This document shows positions 16,638 through 24,977 of a stretch of 64,000 nucleotides of DNA, one piece after another (the first letter of the stretch is position 1; each line of letters starts with the position of its first letter). This DNA is from Mycobacterium bourgelatii. GTDB taxonomy: Bacteria > Actinomycetota > Actinomycetes > Mycobacteriales > Mycobacteriaceae. The position numbers were made by a program, and so were the translations under genes. The stretch spans positions 5,753,466 through 5,817,465 of the forward strand of contig NZ_BLKZ01000001.1 of the NCBI RefSeq assembly GCF_010723575.1. Reading direction: 5' to 3'. The notes below the pieces were generated by a model, which saw nothing but the letters and a program-made list of their open reading frames with translations, searched no databases and had not been told where the DNA came from.

Positions 16638-17327
16638 TCAGACAGCTTCGATCCCTTTGGACAACACCATCAGCCCGATCAGGACCAGGACGGCCGCAAG
16701 CATCGCGGCGTGGTTCTTTTCCATCCAGTCTTTGAGTCGATTGAGCTGGTCGTCGAGACGGTCCCCCGCGGCCGCGTAAGCAAGGATGGGAATTGCCACC
16801 GTGGAGGCGGACAGACCGACAAATATCGCGGCGGCCAGCCACTGACCCACCGTGCCGAGGCGGCTGGTGCCAATGTCCAACCCGGCGGCCAGGACAAGAG
16901 CCGACACCTCGAGCCGTACCACGACCAGCACCGCGCCGACGATCCCCGCGCGCTGCGGGGTGATGGTGGCAAACGAGCGCATCCAGCGCGGTGACTCGCT
17001 GTGCCCTTTCCGGCTGACCCAGCGGTAGATGCCGAACAAGATAAGGGCCGACCCGAGGACGATCCGCAGCCACGAGGCCCAGGCCGGGGGCGCTGTGTTC
17101 AGGTCGCCGAGTGCGCCGGAGCCGACTACGAAGATCGCGGTGAGCGCGGCCAGCCCCAGTACCCAACCGGTAAGAAACGCCAGACTGGCCGGCCGTGGTC
17201 GTGGCGCCTGCAAGACGAGGACCGCCGGGATGATGGTCAGCGGCGAGACGGCGATGACGAGTGCCAGCGGAACCAAACTGGCCAGCACCGGGCCCCAATT
17301 TCCTGTCACGGGCAGCAATCCTCCCAT
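16638..17327 (-). CDS. GAP/SfLAP-family membrane protein (copy 1 of tandem pair)
   Basis: 229 residues, the same length as its downstream paralog, with a matching helix pattern (VSPLTIIPAVLVLQAPRPRP near the N-terminus and AAVLVLIGLMVL at the C-terminus). The family assists export of envelope glycolipids. The pair arose by tandem duplication and has diverged mostly in the loop around residues 75-90. No MmpL or glycolipid synthase is adjacent, so the lipid handled is unknown. The ATG at 17327 fits the start of homology. Confidence 0.85.
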   Translation of the reverse strand: MGGLLPVTGNWGPVLASLVPLALVIAVSPLTIIPAVLVLQAPRPRPASLAFLTGWVLGLAALTAIFVVGSGALGDLNTAPPAWASWLRIVLGSALILFGIYRWVSRKGHSESPRWMRSFATITPQRAGIVGAVLVVVRLEVSALVLAAGLDIGTSRLGTVGQWLAAAIFVGLSASTVAIPILAYAAAGDRLDDQLNRLKDWMEKNHAAMLAAVLVLIGLMVLSKGIEAV

Positions 17328-17438
17328 TGACGCCGAGGTAAGCGTGCACTCAATGCAGCGTGTCCCTGCCGGCTTTGACGCCGGCTTAGACGCTGGCTTT
17401 GACCGGCTCCTGTGCCTTGCCGACCCGTCACTGATCCG

Positions 17439-18308
17439 TCACCGCTTCAGGCTCTCAAAGATCTCTGGGTAGTGGTGGTGGGCAAGGAAGTGCCCGCCGG
17501 ACACCAAATGCATTGTGGCGTTGGGGATCCGCTCTGCAAGCCGCTGGGTCCACTTTGCATCCAGTAGCTGGTCCTCGGTTCCCGCCCACACGTCCACCGG
17601 CACCTGCAGATCTTCGAGCTCAAAACCCCACGGCCGGACCATCGCCCGGTACTCTTCCACGACGCCCCCGGGTTGCCGCAGCGCCTCCCGGGACATCCTG
17701 GCGAACGTGCCATAGCCCTGTGCCCGCAATACCGCCGCATCGGCCGCGCCGAGACTCCGGGCGGCTAGCCGGCCATACAACGGCGGGGCGCACATCGCGG
17801 CAAATCCGGTGGCGTAGAGGCACTGTCGGGCCAGCCAGGGTGCACGCTGGGACAGCTTGAGGTATGTCCGGTCGATGGCCGGCAGAGCCTCGACAGCCCC
17901 CGGCTCGGTCAGTGGCACCATGCCGGCGACGATCGCGACGCGTGTCACGCGAGCCGGCAACACGCAAGCGAGCGCCGCGGCATATTGGCCGCCGAGCGAC
18001 CAACCCATCGCCGCAAACCGGTCGATATCGAGGGCGTTTATCAGTTCGACGACATCGCTGGCCCAATCGCGGATGGTGCGGCCGGGCTTGGGGTCAGACC
18101 GTCCGACGCCCGGTCGATCGGGAGAGATCAGCCGCACCCCGCGCTCGCTCGCCATCGCCGCGGCGGCCTCGACATCTAAGCGACAGGCCAGCCCGCCGTG
18201 CGCATTGATGATTGGAAACCCTTGCCGGTCTCCGTATTCCGCGTAGCTGAGTGTCCGTCCGTCACGAAGGCCCAGGACGTGGTCGGTCGTCATGTGGTCA
18301 ACAAACAT
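17439..18308 (-). CDS. Alpha/beta hydrolase
   Basis: 289 residues with an alpha/beta-hydrolase core: AHGGL (36-40), SPDRPGVGRSD (62-72), nucleophile elbow GWSLGG with Ser104, acid region WAGTEDQLLD and catalytic His in SGGHFLAHHH. Such proteins are cytosolic esterases, lipases or C-C hydrolases, and the substrate is not evident. A second in-frame ATG at 18293 is as likely as the first; neither has a clear ribosome site. It is transcribed toward the GAP pair, separated by 111 bp. Confidence 0.86.
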   Translation of the reverse strand: MFVDHMTTDHVLGLRDGRTLSYAEYGDRQGFPIINAHGGLACRLDVEAAAAMASERGVRLISPDRPGVGRSDPKPGRTIRDWASDVVELINALDIDRFAAMGWSLGGQYAAALACVLPARVTRVAIVAGMVPLTEPGAVEALPAIDRTYLKLSQRAPWLARQCLYATGFAAMCAPPLYGRLAARSLGAADAAVLRAQGYGTFARMSREALRQPGGVVEEYRAMVRPWGFELEDLQVPVDVWAGTEDQLLDAKWTQRLAERIPNATMHLVSGGHFLAHHHYPEIFESLKR

Positions 18309-18664
18309 AGCAGCCGTAATCCGTTGCGGCGCCGTTCAAACCGACTCACCTCCACGATGAGGTTCAGGGGGTCAGTGTCGCGTGGGTACGCACATGGTGC
18401 GGGGCGAAGGGATCTGGGTCAAGGCGTTACACCGAGTCACCTACACTGCGGAGGCTGACACATCGGCGACGGAGCGAGGTTGTCATTGCAATGGGTGGCA
18501 CCGACCATGCGGATTGTGGCCTTCGACGAGGCAGGACGCCCAGGGCAAAGTGCACCGCTCCTATGAGGCGGAGGCGCTCGCCATCTTCCTAATGGAGACT
18601 GTGCTGGGTTCCAATGTTCCGGTGTACTACACGTATGGCGAAGAAATCGTGAAAGGTGGCTGAT
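18309..18664. other. Intergenic region, no firm gene
   Basis: 356 bp between the divergent hydrolase (minus) and exported-protein gene (plus). A 93-residue frame runs from 18382 to 18663. It has no ribosome site, an unusual composition and no recognisable family, so I do not call it. The 3' end holds GAAAGG, the ribosome site of the next gene. Confidence 0.5.
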
Positions 18665-19039
18665 ATGCCCCGCCGCATCACCATCATCGTGGTTGCTGCA
18701 ACCGCACTGGCCTCAACGCCGGTCACGACCGCGGTCGCCTCGGCCACCGCCAGCCAAAGCATCAGCCCCGCAACGCATTTTTACCCGGCCGATCCAGCAC
18801 CCGATGCCGGTGACCAATCCACCGCCGAGCAACGCGTGGTCGAGGGTTACGTCAACAAACAGGCCGACTGCACACCCGACCTACCCGCCAACCCGCAGTC
18901 GGTGACCTGGGATCCGCCCGGGTTCGCGCCGAACGTCGGCGGAACCGGAAATATCAACGATGCCGATCCTCGGCTGGGTGGCCGCTTCGTCGCCGATTAC
19001 GTCAACGGCCACTGGAACATCGCCTACCCGTACTGCTGA
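18665..19039 (+). CDS. Small exported protein
   Basis: A 124-residue precursor. The signal peptide is MPRRITIIVVAATALASTPVTTAVA with cleavage near residue 28. The mature protein is acidic and has two Cys residues (DCTPDL and the C-terminal YPYC), which may pair. ATG 18665 is taken rather than GTG 18656 because GAAAGG lies 10 bp before it and only a base or two before the GTG. It is conserved in character among mycobacteria, but no function is known to me. It is convergent with the DUF2510 gene 34 bp away. Confidence 0.75.
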   Translation: MPRRITIIVVAATALASTPVTTAVASATASQSISPATHFYPADPAPDAGDQSTAEQRVVEGYVNKQADCTPDLPANPQSVTWDPPGFAPNVGGTGNINDADPRLGGRFVADYVNGHWNIAYPYC

Positions 19040-19073
19040 GGACCTTCCGCGAGAACGGCTTTCGCTGCTGACG

Positions 19074-19811
19074 CTACTGGCAGAGCTGCGGCGCGAACTT
19101 CACCGTGGTGGTCGACGGGGTGTTGAATTGGGCATCCAGGGTGAGTGACGGGTTCACCACTTCGTTCTCAATGCCAAACCGCTTGAGTTCGAGGTAGACC
19201 TGCACGGTGTCCGAGGAGGTCCGGCGGGCAGTGGTGTCTCGGTCCGGCCGCATCGACGTTTCCCCGGCATTGGGGCCTAGCGTGTCAATGATGGCAAGGT
19301 CGTCGGTGTCTTGCTCCGGACCCAGTTCGGCGAATTTCTTGCCGTTGTTGGCGACGCTGTAGGTCAGCACGTAACCGACGAATCCCTTGGCACGGGAACC
19401 CGAAGGAGACTGCGGCAGCGGCTGCTCGAACCGAATCAGCAACTCCAGCACGCCCTTTCGGGGACGCTTGGCCTCGACCGTCGCCACGGTGATGCTGGTG
19501 GGGGGCCGGGGTCCGTCCTGGGTCTGGCAACTCAGACGCTTCGGCAGCCGCGCCCAATAGTCCGTCGGTGACGTCGTCCAAGCGATCAAGCCGATAACAC
19601 CCACGATCACTACCAACGCGGTGGGAATCAGGAACCGCAGCGCCGTGGGCAGCGCCAGCCAGCGCTGACGAACCCCACCCGACGGGCGCGCGGACGTCGA
19701 TTCCGCTGCCCGACGATGCGTGGTCCACTTCGCGCCGTCCCAGTATCGCTGCCCCCCTGATCCGTCAGGATCGGCAAACCATCCTGCCGGGGGCGAAGTC
19801 GGCACCGTCAT
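19074..19811 (-). CDS. DUF2510 membrane-anchored protein
   Basis: 245 residues. The N-terminus (PPAGWFADPDGSGGQRYWDGAKWTTH, residues 8-33) is a DUF2510 short Trp-rich domain facing the cytosol. One transmembrane helix (about 58-78) follows, then an extracytoplasmic domain of about 165 residues ending in APQLCQ. Position and type match Rv3482c of M. tuberculosis from memory. It lies 58 bp downstream of the LppP/LprE-like gene and is probably co-transcribed. The role is unknown but envelope-related. Confidence 0.82.
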   Translation of the reverse strand: MTVPTSPPAGWFADPDGSGGQRYWDGAKWTTHRRAAESTSARPSGGVRQRWLALPTALRFLIPTALVVIVGVIGLIAWTTSPTDYWARLPKRLSCQTQDGPRPPTSITVATVEAKRPRKGVLELLIRFEQPLPQSPSGSRAKGFVGYVLTYSVANNGKKFAELGPEQDTDDLAIIDTLGPNAGETSMRPDRDTTARRTSSDTVQVYLELKRFGIENEVVNPSLTLDAQFNTPSTTTVKFAPQLCQ

Positions 19812-19869
19812 GCTCCGTTCCGCTCGTGAGGGTTCGTCACGTTTGGGGTCGCGCTGGTGAGCCGTGGGT

Positions 19870-20562
19870 TCACGGCGGCGTTTCTAGCGGCTCTGGCGGC
19901 CGATCGAGCATCTGCACGCGGTCGCCGTCCCATTTGAAGCCGACGACCGTCAGCGTGCCGTCCAAGCAGGTGCTGCAGCTCTGCCGGGTGCGATAGGTGA
20001 GGACGACGGTGTCGTTGGTCGAGGCCGGCGCCTCCAGTTCGGTGAACGCGTAAGTGCTGGGCGTCGCGGTCCCCACGTACGTCCCCCGGTGAAAGAGCAA
20101 CGCCAGGTCGGGTGAACTGGCAGTCGCGCCCTGCACCGTCAACACCACTGCGGACAGATCGGCGCAGGGGTTGTAGTTGCTGGACTGGGGTTTGCTGTCC
20201 CACGGCTTGCCGGTCCGCTTGTCCGGCGGAAGCTGGGGCAACGTGGCCGCCAGCGCGGCCGCCTCGTCCGGTCCGCACGTGCCCGCGGTGGCACCCGAGG
20301 TGGCCGGCGTGGATGCGGTAGCCGACGAACCGGTGGCTGACGGCGGCGTTGACGAAGCGCTCGGTGCATCCGAATCCTTGCCCACGAAGATGAAGACGGC
20401 GGCGGCGCCGATGCCTATGGCGAGCGCACCGGCGGCAACCAGCCAGCGGGAGGGCGTGGGCCGGGCAGCTTCCGTCGGCGGCGTCGTATCGATGTCGTCA
20501 GACGGGTCATAAGCCGGCGGCGGCCAGTTGGGGTCGACCTGGTCGACCTGCTCAGCTGCCAC
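19870..20562 (-). CDS. Membrane-anchored LppP/LprE-domain protein
   Basis: 230 residues: an acidic proline-rich cytosolic start, one transmembrane helix (about 40-61), a Ser/Thr/Ala-rich linker, and a C-terminal domain (about 95-225) of the LppP/LprE type. That domain includes NPCADLSAVVL, LALLFHRGTYVGTAT and FKWDGDRVQML. Unlike true LppP it has no lipobox and is held by the helix instead. From memory Rv3483c has this position. It is divergent from cpsA with a 281-bp promoter region and heads the two-gene unit with the DUF2510 gene. Confidence 0.82.
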   Translation of the reverse strand: MAAEQVDQVDPNWPPPAYDPSDDIDTTPPTEAARPTPSRWLVAAGALAIGIGAAAVFIFVGKDSDAPSASSTPPSATGSSATASTPATSGATAGTCGPDEAAALAATLPQLPPDKRTGKPWDSKPQSSNYNPCADLSAVVLTVQGATASSPDLALLFHRGTYVGTATPSTYAFTELEAPASTNDTVVLTYRTRQSCSTCLDGTLTVVGFKWDGDRVQMLDRPPEPLETPP

Positions 20563-20843
20563 TGCTACAGACCTCTCCGGATAAACGTCTCGCTTACTCC
20601 CCCGGTCATCCCCAGATTGGCGAATTGTAGCCAGAACGTGCTGGTAGCGGAAATAACGCGGCGCTTTACTTCAGCCATTTCCACAGGTGAGACTGCCCAC
20701 ATCCGAGCAACGAGGCTAGGGGGCGCGCAGCAATTTACCGCATACTGGACGTCATGCAGCAAGCGACATCACCGCAAACCGACGGCCGAGTGCCGGCCGG
20801 TTCGGTGCTGGGTGCTGCGCGGATGGCGGGCCGGGGCTGCTAA

Positions 20844-22403
20844 ATGGGAGCAGCCAGCAAAGGCCGTCACCGACGGCGGGCAACGCCGCAGCCGTCGCGC
20901 TTGCGGCGGCGGGTGACCCGCGTCCTGATGACGCTGGTGTCGCTGGTCGCGCTGGTGCTGACCGGCGCGGGCTATTGGGTGGCCCACGGCGCGCTGGGCG
21001 GCATCACGATCTCGCAGGCGCTGACCGCCGAGGACCCGCGATCCACCGGCAACAACATGAACATCCTGCTCATCGGGTTGGATTCGCGTAAGGACCAAGA
21101 CGGCAACGACCTGCCGCAGTCAATCCTGAATCAACTGCACGCCGGCGACTCCGACCAGGGCGGTTACAACACGAACACGCTGATCCTGGTGCACGTAGGC
21201 GCCGACGGGAAGGTCGTCGCCTTCTCGATCCCCCGTGACGACTGGGTGCCCTTCAACGGAGTGCCCGGATACAACCACATCAAGATCAAAGAGGCTTACG
21301 GGCTGACCAAGCAGTACGTCGCGCAGCAACTGATCAACCAGGGCGTCACCTCTCAGCGTGAGCTCGAGACGCGGGGCCGCGAGGCCGGTCGCGCCGCCAC
21401 CCTGCGGGCGGTGCGCAGCCTGACGGGGCTTCCTATCGACTACTTCGCCGAGGTCAATCTGGCGGGCTTCTATGACCTGGCCCAGACGCTGGGCGGCGTC
21501 GAGGTGTGCCTGAACCAACCCGTCTACGACTCGTACTCCGGCGCCGACTTCCCCGCCGGGCGGCAGCGGTTGAACGCGTCGCAGGCCCTGGCGTTCGTGC
21601 GGCAGCGGCACGGCCTGGACAACGGGGACCTGGACCGCACCCACCGGCAGCAGGCGTTTCTGTCGTCGGTGATGCGCGATCTCAAGGCGTCCGGCACGTT
21701 TACCAACCTGGACCGGCTCAGCAACCTGATGGCCGTCGCGCGCAAAGACGTCGTGTTGTCCGCCGGTTGGGACGAGAACCTGTTCCGACGCATGGGCGAT
21801 CTGGCGGGCGACTCCGGGAACGGCAACGTGGAGTTCCGGACGCTGCCGGTGGTCCGTTACGACAACATCGACGGCCAGGACGTCAACATCATCGACCCGG
21901 TCGCGATCAAGGCTGAGATCGCCGCGGCTATCGGCGCCCCTCCACCAGACGCTCCCGCCACCACGACGACGGTCAAGCCCAACCCGGAGACCGTGGTCGA
22001 TGTGATCAATTCCGGCAGCATCAGCGGCATGGCGAGCCAGGTGTCCAGCGCGCTGCAGAAGAAGGGCTACACCACGGGCCAGGTGCGCGACCGTCAATCC
22101 GGCGACCCTTCGACCACGACGATCGCCTACGGCGTCGGCGCAGACGCCGACGCACACAACGTGGCGAACCTCCTCGACATCGACGCCCCCAGCCAGCCTG
22201 ACCCCACTCTGGCGCCCGGGCATGTACGGGTCACGGTGGACACCAACTTCTCGCTGCCGGCGGCCGACGAAGCCACGACGACCACCACGAGCACGACATC
22301 TGTCACGCCGTACTCGTACTACTACAACGGCACCCTGACGACCTACCCGACGCCCGATCGCGGCAAGCCGCTCGACGGCGGCGGGGTGCCGTGTGTCAAC
22401 TAG
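20844..22403 (+). CDS. cpsA: LytR-CpsA-Psr family ligase with LytR_C domain
   Basis: 519 residues. A basic N-terminus and one membrane helix (about 27-49) precede the LCP catalytic domain (about 75-260: NILLIGLDSR, SIPRDDWV, IKIKEAYG, LAFVRQRHG). A LytR_C domain follows (about 385-465). LCP proteins transfer undecaprenyl-linked polymers to peptidoglycan, in mycobacteria arabinogalactan, on the outer face of the membrane. The Arg/Asp pair in SIPRDD and the later VRQRH are the usual active-site residues. Position between the LppP-like gene and a convergent SDR matches cpsA (Rv3484) from memory. A Thr-rich linker lies near residue 375. Confidence 0.9.
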   Translation: MGAASKGRHRRRATPQPSRLRRRVTRVLMTLVSLVALVLTGAGYWVAHGALGGITISQALTAEDPRSTGNNMNILLIGLDSRKDQDGNDLPQSILNQLHAGDSDQGGYNTNTLILVHVGADGKVVAFSIPRDDWVPFNGVPGYNHIKIKEAYGLTKQYVAQQLINQGVTSQRELETRGREAGRAATLRAVRSLTGLPIDYFAEVNLAGFYDLAQTLGGVEVCLNQPVYDSYSGADFPAGRQRLNASQALAFVRQRHGLDNGDLDRTHRQQAFLSSVMRDLKASGTFTNLDRLSNLMAVARKDVVLSAGWDENLFRRMGDLAGDSGNGNVEFRTLPVVRYDNIDGQDVNIIDPVAIKAEIAAAIGAPPPDAPATTTTVKPNPETVVDVINSGSISGMASQVSSALQKKGYTTGQVRDRQSGDPSTTTIAYGVGADADAHNVANLLDIDAPSQPDPTLAPGHVRVTVDTNFSLPAADEATTTTTSTTSVTPYSYYYNGTLTTYPTPDRGKPLDGGGVPCVN

Positions 22404-22427
22404 TGAAGTAGTGAACTACTGAACTAG
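22400..22427. terminator. Hairpin spanning both convergent stop codons
   Basis: CTAG at both ends (22400-22403 and 22424-22427) encloses GTAGT-GA-ACTAC (22408-22419), a nested palindrome. The outer CTAGs contain the stop codons of cpsA (plus) and of the SDR (minus). It could be a two-way terminator hairpin, although there is no U-run and the inner stem is only 5 bp. Confidence 0.4.
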
Positions 22428-23215
22428 GCGTGCGTTCCGCCGTCGATCCGGATCTCGGTGCCGGTGATGAACGCGCCGTCTTCGGAAACCAGCATGGCCA
22501 CCACGCCGGCGACGGCCGACGGGTCGGCCATTCCGGCGCCGCTGGACGTCTCCGTGGTGGGCAGGATCGGCATCAGCCTGGTGAACAGCTTCCAATTGGC
22601 GTCCTGCGGAATGTATCCGCCGGTGGCGTCGGTGAGGCCGGTCTTGATGCTGCCGGGCGCCACGCACACCGCTCGCAGACCCTGGCCGGCGTACTCGAGC
22701 GCCAGCGAGTGGGTGAACGCCTGAACTCCACCCTTACTGGCCGCGTAGGCGCCCATGTACGGGTGCGCGAAGGACGCCGACGTGGAGCTGAAATTCACGA
22801 TCGTGCTGCGCTGGTTCTCCAGTAGTGCCGGCAGCGCTTCGCGGACCACAAGGAAGGTGCCGGTCAGGTTCACGGCGATGATCTGGTTCCACAGCTCGGT
22901 GCTGGTTTGGTGGGTGTGCGCGGCGCGCAGGATGCCGGCGGCGTTGACCAGCGAATCCAGGCCGCCCAACGTCTCGACGGCCCGGCGCACCCCCGCGACC
23001 ACCGACTGCTCGTCGGCCACGTTCAGCTCGTAGGCGGTGAACCGATCACCGGTTGCACTTTCGTCGGCCCGGGCCTGGGTCTTGGCCAGCCCGTCGGCGA
23101 TGATGTCGACACCGACCACCGATGCGCCCTCGGCCAGGAGCCGCAGGGCGGTGGACTGCCCGATTCCCGAGGCAGCGCCGGTGACCAAGATCCGCTGGCC
23201 GTCGAGTCGGTTCAT
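22424..23215 (-). CDS. Short-chain dehydrogenase/reductase
   Basis: A classical SDR of 263 residues. The cofactor motif TGAASGIG lies at 12-19, with an Asp after strand 2 (VVGVDI) favouring NAD. The NAAG motif, catalytic Ser (NFSSTSAS) and YAASK follow, and the C-terminus GTEIRIDGGTHA is typical. From memory the corresponding M. tuberculosis gene is Rv3485c, also convergent with cpsA. The substrate is unknown. The stop codon is shared with the hairpin at 22400-22427. Confidence 0.88.
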   Translation of the reverse strand: MNRLDGQRILVTGAASGIGQSTALRLLAEGASVVGVDIIADGLAKTQARADESATGDRFTAYELNVADEQSVVAGVRRAVETLGGLDSLVNAAGILRAAHTHQTSTELWNQIIAVNLTGTFLVVREALPALLENQRSTIVNFSSTSASFAHPYMGAYAASKGGVQAFTHSLALEYAGQGLRAVCVAPGSIKTGLTDATGGYIPQDANWKLFTRLMPILPTTETSSGAGMADPSAVAGVVAMLVSEDGAFITGTEIRIDGGTHA

Positions 23216-23299
23216 CGGCTTCTCCCCCTATGCATGCGGGCACTCGGCGTGACCATCATCGCAAGGGTGACGGCAGGCCAATTCGGGGGCCTTCCCGCC

Positions 23300-24787
23300 T
23301 CAAGTGGTCGTGGTGACCTTGGCGTCGAAGGATTCGACGGCCAGGCCCACGCCGCCCTGCCAGGGTTCGAAGCCGGCTTGGATGCTGGTCAGATACCAGC
23401 TCTGGTTGACCGGCAAGCTGGCGATGCTGTCGGTGTGGTCGACGAAATCCATCACATCGAAGGTCCACACCTCGATCGGCTCGGTCGCCACATACGACGT
23501 CACCGTGTTTTGACCATTGCTGCCCATCCACAACGTGAAGTTCCTGCCCGCCACCGTCACATTCCCCGTCGGCGAACCCACCGGCTGAATCGGACCCTGA
23601 TGGTTGAACCAGATCATGATCTCGTGATCGTTGACCCCGGTAGTGGTGTAGCTCGAATCCAGCCAGATGTCGTAGGAGGCGTTCCACACCCCCGTCGGCA
23701 CGTAGTTGTAATCGATACTGGTCATCGCCGTATCGATCAGACTCAACTGAATCGGCAGATTCGTCCCCGTCGACGACGTGCCGTAATGCACCCCCTCGAA
23801 AATCGACGGATACCCCAACGGCGCACCATTGGTCGACGCCGACCCATTCATCTGCGTGATCGTGAACCCACCCGTGGGATCCACCGCAATCGTCTGCCCC
23901 GACGGGTTGTTCCACGCATTGTTCTGCACCACATACCCACCGTTGACCGTCGTCGTCCCATACTGCGTGGAAATCACCGTCGCCCCCGGCGGCGGCGTGA
24001 CGGGCGGGGTCGTCGGCGGCGTCGTGGGCGGAGTGGTCGTGACCGGATCCCCGTTGAGCAGCACGTTGGTCGGTGGCGAATAGCCGCCGGTGGGGTGCGA
24101 ACCTTGGAAGCCGACATCGATAGAGGCGCCGGGCTCGATCGTGCCGTTGTAGCTCATCGGCGTCAGGGTGTACTTCGTTCCCGACTGGCTGACCTGCGCG
24201 TTCCACACATTCGAGATGGAGGTGTTTTCCGGCAGGGTGAATTGGAGCTGCCAGTTGGTCATCGCCGAGGCGGTCGGGTTGGTGATCGTGTATTTGCCGT
24301 TGAAGCCGTGGTCCCACTGTGACGCGCTGTAGGTGGCCGTGAGCCCGCTGCCAGTGGGCGGCGTGGTGGGCGGGGTTTCCGGTGGCCCGGTCGGCGGGGT
24401 GGGCTCGGTGGGAGCCACCTGGCTGGCGGACGTTGGCGCACGGCCGAGCAGCAAGTCCACCACGCCGCGGACCTGGCTCTCGAAATTCTGCAGCGACAAC
24501 GCAAAGTTCCGCTCCGCGGAGGCGTACCACTGCGCTCCCGCGTTCAGCGCCTGCACGAATCGGAGCTGAATCTGCTGCGTCAGCTGCGCGCTCACCTGCT
24601 GATACTCGCGGGCATGCACCGTGAACAACCCGGTGATCGCCGCCGACACCTCATCCGCAGCGGCGGTCGCGATTGTCGTCGTCGGTGCCGCAGCGGCGGC
24701 GTTCGCAGCGGTGAGGTTAAAGCCAATGCCGGCGAGATCGGCCGCCGTCACCGCCAGCGCGTCCGGTGCGACCAAAACAAATGACAT
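23300..24787 (-). CDS. PE-domain protein fused to CBM2 and GH12 endoglucanase
   Basis: 495 residues in three parts. Residues 1-100 are a PE domain (MSFVLVAPDAL start) with the type VII secretion signal Y88-X3-E92. Pro/Thr linkers lead into a CBM2-like cellulose-binding module (about 149-248: WDHGFNGKYTITN, TNWQLQFTLP) and then a GH12 glycosidase domain (about 270-495). GH12 features are NNAWN, DIWLD, the nucleophile Glu389 in EIMIWFNHQG and the acid/base Glu474 in AGFEPW. The expected activity is endo-beta-1,4-glucanase secreted by an ESX system. ATG 24787 follows GGAGGA; the frame extends 11 residues upstream without support. No clear M. tuberculosis counterpart exists at this locus from memory. 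Confidence 0.88.
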   Translation of the reverse strand: MSFVLVAPDALAVTAADLAGIGFNLTAANAAAAAPTTTIATAAADEVSAAITGLFTVHAREYQQVSAQLTQQIQLRFVQALNAGAQWYASAERNFALSLQNFESQVRGVVDLLLGRAPTSASQVAPTEPTPPTGPPETPPTTPPTGSGLTATYSASQWDHGFNGKYTITNPTASAMTNWQLQFTLPENTSISNVWNAQVSQSGTKYTLTPMSYNGTIEPGASIDVGFQGSHPTGGYSPPTNVLLNGDPVTTTPPTTPPTTPPVTPPPGATVISTQYGTTTVNGGYVVQNNAWNNPSGQTIAVDPTGGFTITQMNGSASTNGAPLGYPSIFEGVHYGTSSTGTNLPIQLSLIDTAMTSIDYNYVPTGVWNASYDIWLDSSYTTTGVNDHEIMIWFNHQGPIQPVGSPTGNVTVAGRNFTLWMGSNGQNTVTSYVATEPIEVWTFDVMDFVDHTDSIASLPVNQSWYLTSIQAGFEPWQGGVGLAVESFDAKVTTTT

Positions 24788-24977
24788 ATCAAATCCTCCG
24801 ACAGGGACACAATGTCGCAATAACGAACAGATCTCAGACAGATAACGATGAGTTCACCGGGGAACGTATCACCACGTCGACACCGGTGCAGCCGGAATTG
24901 CGAAGAAAAAGGGGTGCGCTATTCGATCGACTATTGCGATCGTCTAGGAAATTTACATTTGCACGGAATTGTGCAAA

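Noticed and set aside
18382..18663. A 93-residue ORF before the exported protein
   Set aside because: No ribosome site, no recognisable family and atypical composition; the evidence is only an open frame.
23830..24845. Plus-strand ORFs opposite the PE-CBM2-GH12 gene
   Set aside because: They are Gly/Val-rich shadows of Pro/Thr linker codons on the coding strand.
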